Source: Ignavibacteria bacterium (GTDB taxonomy: Bacteria > Bacteroidota > Ignavibacteria > Kapaibacteriales > UBA2268). From it: a stretch of DNA of 64,000 nucleotides. The stretch is from NCBI GenBank assembly GCA_016844745.1, contig JAERMQ010000007.1:62001-126000 (forward strand), read 5' to 3'. Positions 61,634 to 64,000 of this stretch are shown here, piece after piece. Each line of letters opens with the position of its first letter. The stretch's first letter is position 1. Made by a program: the position numbers and the translations under genes. The notes beneath the pieces were generated by a model, which had not been told where the DNA came from, searched no databases, and saw only the letters and a program-made list of their open reading frames with translations.

Positions 61634-62983
61634 TTATTTCCAAAAGCCGATAACAAACTCTTTATGCATTCGGTTTTCTATTTGTAATTTAATACTATTT
61701 CTACTGATTGGCATCATTCGTTTATCCCTTTGAATGTTTCGTTCACCTATATGCACTAATTCAAATCCAGCATGTTCACCTAATTCTTTAAAACATTTAT
61801 CAATCCGGATATCAATTCCATTTAATATTGAAGAGGCTACTACTATTACACATGCTCTTTGGGGTTTTAATACTCTATACATTTCTGAAATTACTTGTTG
61901 TATTTCGGAATAATAGCGTTCGACAGAGTTCCCTTTACTTATATTTATTTTTTTAAAATTACTAACTATAGAGCAGGTTAATTCTGGCAATTGTTTAATA
62001 TTTCCTTTAATCAATGACTCTGCTCCAATAAATTTTTTCCGGGTATTCTTAAGCTCATTTATTGAAAAGTTAAACCATATCAGTGAAAATTTATGAGCCC
62101 TCATATAATCAATAGCATTATTGGCATAAGGTGGAGAAGTAACAATTAAATCAACAGAATTATCCGGTAATGAAAGTTGTTTTGCATTACCTTCATTTAA
62201 TTCAAAATTTTCAGGTAAATCAATATATCCATTATTTAATATTTTTGTAATTTTCTTATTAAACTCAATAAAAGCTGAATTAATTGTCTTATTTTTTACC
62301 TTATGTGGCCTTGTATGTGCAAGATCGTAAGATAGTGTAACTCCACCTGATTTAGTGATTATTATACTGGAAAATATGAGTTGTAAAAATTCTTTAGCCT
62401 TTTGATTTTCAATTTTTTCTATCTGAAGGATTAATGAAATTAATTCTAATTGTGATTCTTTTGAATACCAAAAATTCAAAAAATCGAATGTTTCCTTATC
62501 AAATCTACTAACCAATTCTTTTTCCAAATCGTTTTTATTATAAATAAAAACTTTATATGCCCTATTCAATATACTATTACCAATTTCTTTTATCTCAAGT
62601 TTATTAATATTTTGAAGTTTTGCTTTTCCAATCATCAAAGAGAGTGGGTCAATATCAAAACCATAACCTTTACGATTTAGATAAACACTTTCTAAAAGGG
62701 TTGTGCATGAACCTGACATTGGGTCTAATATAACATCGTTGATTTGAGTAAGGTTTTCAATAAATAATTTTGGTAAAGCGGGTGGAAATTTAGCTGGGAA
62801 AGAATGCCAACCGTGCCTTGATATCACATTATTTTCTTTACCAAAATCCAAATTAGAATTTAGTAATATATAAAAAAGTTCCTTCTTGTTTATTGAAGAA
62901 TTAGCTTTGATGGCTTTTTCAATATTATTTTTATCAAATAAATTCATTTCATATTTCATCTGACTTCCAATGCTATATTCCAT
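61634..62983 (-). CDS. DNA N4-cytosine-type methyltransferase
   Basis: The ATG at 62983 is preferred over a TTG nine bases upstream. The 449-residue protein has VILDPMSGSCTTLLESVYLNRKG (SAM motif I) near residue 70 and VDLIVTSPPYANNAIDY (catalytic TSPPY) near residue 275. TSPPY is typical of N4-cytosine methyltransferases. HGWHSFPAKFPPALP precedes motif I, as in similar enzymes. It is followed by the NgoMIV-like endonuclease, so it probably methylates the same site. It starts two bases after the stop of the truncated dehydratase gene. Confidence 0.86.
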   Translation of the reverse strand: MEYSIGSQMKYEMNLFDKNNIEKAIKANSSINKKELFYILLNSNLDFGKENNVISRHGWHSFPAKFPPALPKLFIENLTQINDVILDPMSGSCTTLLESVYLNRKGYGFDIDPLSLMIGKAKLQNINKLEIKEIGNSILNRAYKVFIYNKNDLEKELVSRFDKETFDFLNFWYSKESQLELISLILQIEKIENQKAKEFLQLIFSSIIITKSGGVTLSYDLAHTRPHKVKNKTINSAFIEFNKKITKILNNGYIDLPENFELNEGNAKQLSLPDNSVDLIVTSPPYANNAIDYMRAHKFSLIWFNFSINELKNTRKKFIGAESLIKGNIKQLPELTCSIVSNFKKINISKGNSVERYYSEIQQVISEMYRVLKPQRACVIVVASSILNGIDIRIDKCFKELGEHAGFELVHIGERNIQRDKRMMPISRNSIKLQIENRMHKEFVIGFWK

Positions 62984-62985
62984 CT

Positions 62986-63726
62986 TCAACAAAATGCGCC
63001 GGAAAAGAACTCGAACAAATTATCACTGTACTCATTGACTTCTTCGGCTAACAAATCATTGATGTTTTTCAGTATTTCGTTGTGCTTTTCAATCGGTATC
63101 AGAAGCCCTGAGAATACAGTATTATACAAATCTTCCTGAGATATTTTGTCGGGATAGCGCTGCCGGATTGCATAGATTTTTTCCGTCAGCCGAAGGTTCG
63201 ATTTATATAATTGTATCGAATCCTCGAAACTCTCCTTCGAGACTCGAACACCATTGATTTTGTGGATTTCTTCCAGCACGTCATGCACGAAATAGTTATT
63301 AATAACATCGCCGATTATAGTCTGGAAATACTGCGGAAAAGAAATGTACTTGATGAATTTACTCGTTTTCGTTATTTCAATTATTTCAGGATACGCCTTC
63401 ATAGCATTGCATTGAGTTGGCAGGATGAATCCGTCGAAATCCAAATGTGCGCCGCTATTCACCAATTCAAATATACCGGTAAGCATACTGCATGAGTGCG
63501 GGTCTTCTTGCGAAGATTTATGATGCTCCGGGTCGCGGTATTCACTGCCGACCACTCCAACAGCCAAACCGCCTGCTGCATGAATGATTTCGCGGGGGAT
63601 ATAATTGGGGATAATTCCGATAAGAACACGGTCTTTTAATTCCGCCTTCCAGTTTTTAGCAATAGAGAAATTGCCGTCGAATACTATATTCTCACATTCC
63701 GAGAAGATTTTTGAAGTGTTACTCAT
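62986..63726 (-). CDS. 2-hydroxyacyl-CoA dehydratase / benzoyl-CoA reductase-type subunit, truncated
   Basis: The 246-residue protein resembles the N-terminal part of HgdB/BcrC-like subunits. It includes RVLIGIIPNYIPREIIHAAG, DPHSCSMLTGIFEL, FDGFILPTQCNAMK (iron-sulphur Cys region) and KYISFPQY. Full-length relatives are ~380-430 residues. Here the protein stops after the helical middle (INDLLAEEVNEY) with a unique ending SDNLFEFFSGAFC. The second Rossmann-like half and its Cys are missing, and the methyltransferase gene begins immediately. An RM insertion probably cut the gene. The remaining protein is unlikely to act as a dehydratase. Confidence 0.75.
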   Translation of the reverse strand: MSNTSKIFSECENIVFDGNFSIAKNWKAELKDRVLIGIIPNYIPREIIHAAGGLAVGVVGSEYRDPEHHKSSQEDPHSCSMLTGIFELVNSGAHLDFDGFILPTQCNAMKAYPEIIEITKTSKFIKYISFPQYFQTIIGDVINNYFVHDVLEEIHKINGVRVSKESFEDSIQLYKSNLRLTEKIYAIRQRYPDKISQEDLYNTVFSGLLIPIEKHNEILKNINDLLAEEVNEYSDNLFEFFSGAFC

Positions 63727-63799
63727 AGTCTTACTTTTCTTAATTAATTATTTATTTACTTAATTAAACAAAAATAATGAAAAATATTCAAATTTTCCT

Positions 63800-63807
63800 T
63801 ATTTTTG
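63800..63807 (+). promoter_or_regulatory. Bacteroidota-type -7 element upstream of the riboswitch
   Basis: TATTTTTG fits TAnnTTTG exactly. Initiation about seven bases downstream would start the transcript at the first bases of the riboswitch stem (63815). No convincing -33 TTTG is seen. Confidence 0.5.
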
Positions 63808-63814
63808 TAATTGT

Positions 63815-63934
63815 AATGCAGCCGAGATTCATAAGTATATGAATGCGGGGGACCCAAATTATGGGGCGCATTTTTGCAGTAAGCAAAATAGGATACTTCC
63901 ATATCCGAGCCCGTCAGCTAACCTCGTAGGCATT
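63815..63934 (+). ncRNA. c-di-AMP riboswitch (ydaO/yuaA type)
   Basis: The sequence shows the ydaO/yuaA conserved elements in order: GCCGAGATTC (63821), GCGGGGGACCCA, TGGGGCGCA, then CCGAGCCCGTCAGCTAACCT and CGTAGGCATT. AATGC (63815-63819) pairs with GCATT (63930-63934) as the closing stem. These aptamers bind c-di-AMP and usually switch off genes for cell-wall hydrolases or ion and osmolyte transporters. The controlled gene lies beyond the edge; an ATG at 63982 may be its start. Confidence 0.92.
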
Positions 63935-64000
63935 TGGGAGAGCGTTTTCCAGGTTTTGGTTTTGTTTACCTTACCTCCAAAATGCACTCAATATTTTTTT

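Overview
The window looks like chromosomal DNA of an AT-rich, Gram-negative member of the Bacteroidota/Chlorobi (FCB) superphylum, plausibly near Ignavibacteriota or Kapaibacteriota. Supporting signs are about nine secreted proteins with type IX secretion (T9SS) C-terminal sorting domains, a carboxypeptidase-regulatory-like/TonB-type outer-membrane receptor, planctomycete-type cytochrome repeats, and Bacteroidota-like promoter elements (TAnnTTTG). No rRNA, tRNA or CRISPR array was recognised.

Layout. 1-6 kb: the start of aspartate kinase (minus strand), an outer-membrane receptor, a nucleotidyltransferase antitoxin with a ruined HEPN partner, an XRE regulator/membrane-protein pair, and formiminotransferase-cyclodeaminase. 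6-24 kb: an M1-like peptidase, a META-domain lipoprotein, a multi-haem T9SS protein, a membrane glycosyltransferase translationally coupled to a PolX-like protein with a degenerate polymerase site, an IPT/TIG-membrane-TerB-like lipoprotein next to purE, an Rpn-like nuclease, thiamine pyrophosphokinase and a multi-PAS histidine kinase. 24-31 kb: an archaeal-type HMG-CoA synthase / thiolase / DUF35 cassette split by an AT-rich foreign-looking gene, hicB with a truncated hicA, and mnmE. 31-58 kb: gmhA and a T9SS-rich region of secreted esterase, glycanase, beta-propeller and tandem-repeat proteins, broken up by a REP-associated tyrosine transposase (RAYT), a BRO-type gene, TA remnants and a DUF559 endonuclease. 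58.9-63.7 kb: two restriction-modification systems in one minus-strand run, directly behind a truncated 2-hydroxyacyl-CoA dehydratase-type gene. At the right edge a c-di-AMP (ydaO/yuaA) riboswitch reads out of the window.

The strongest theme is palindromic DNA and gene erosion. Several unrelated palindrome families lie between genes and also inside them. Three T9SS proteins carry inverted-repeat or G-rich/C-rich insertions at the same place in their sorting domains. A RAYT gene is bounded by 33-bp REPs that are exact reverse complements of each other and has a third inside its coding sequence. REPs of the same 15-3-15 design but different sequence occur elsewhere. A DUF559 endonuclease lies between GC-rich palindromes, and the second supplies its last codons. 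A ~100-bp palindromic repeat ends hicA early. Several genes survive only as N-terminal plus C-terminal stubs: two HEPN toxins, a BRO gene, and a secreted protein reduced to signal peptide plus sorting-domain tail. All three toxin-antitoxin modules keep an intact antitoxin while the toxin is damaged.

All calls are from reading the sequence; no database search was run. Family names rest on recognised motifs, and residue positions are approximate unless tied to nucleotide coordinates.
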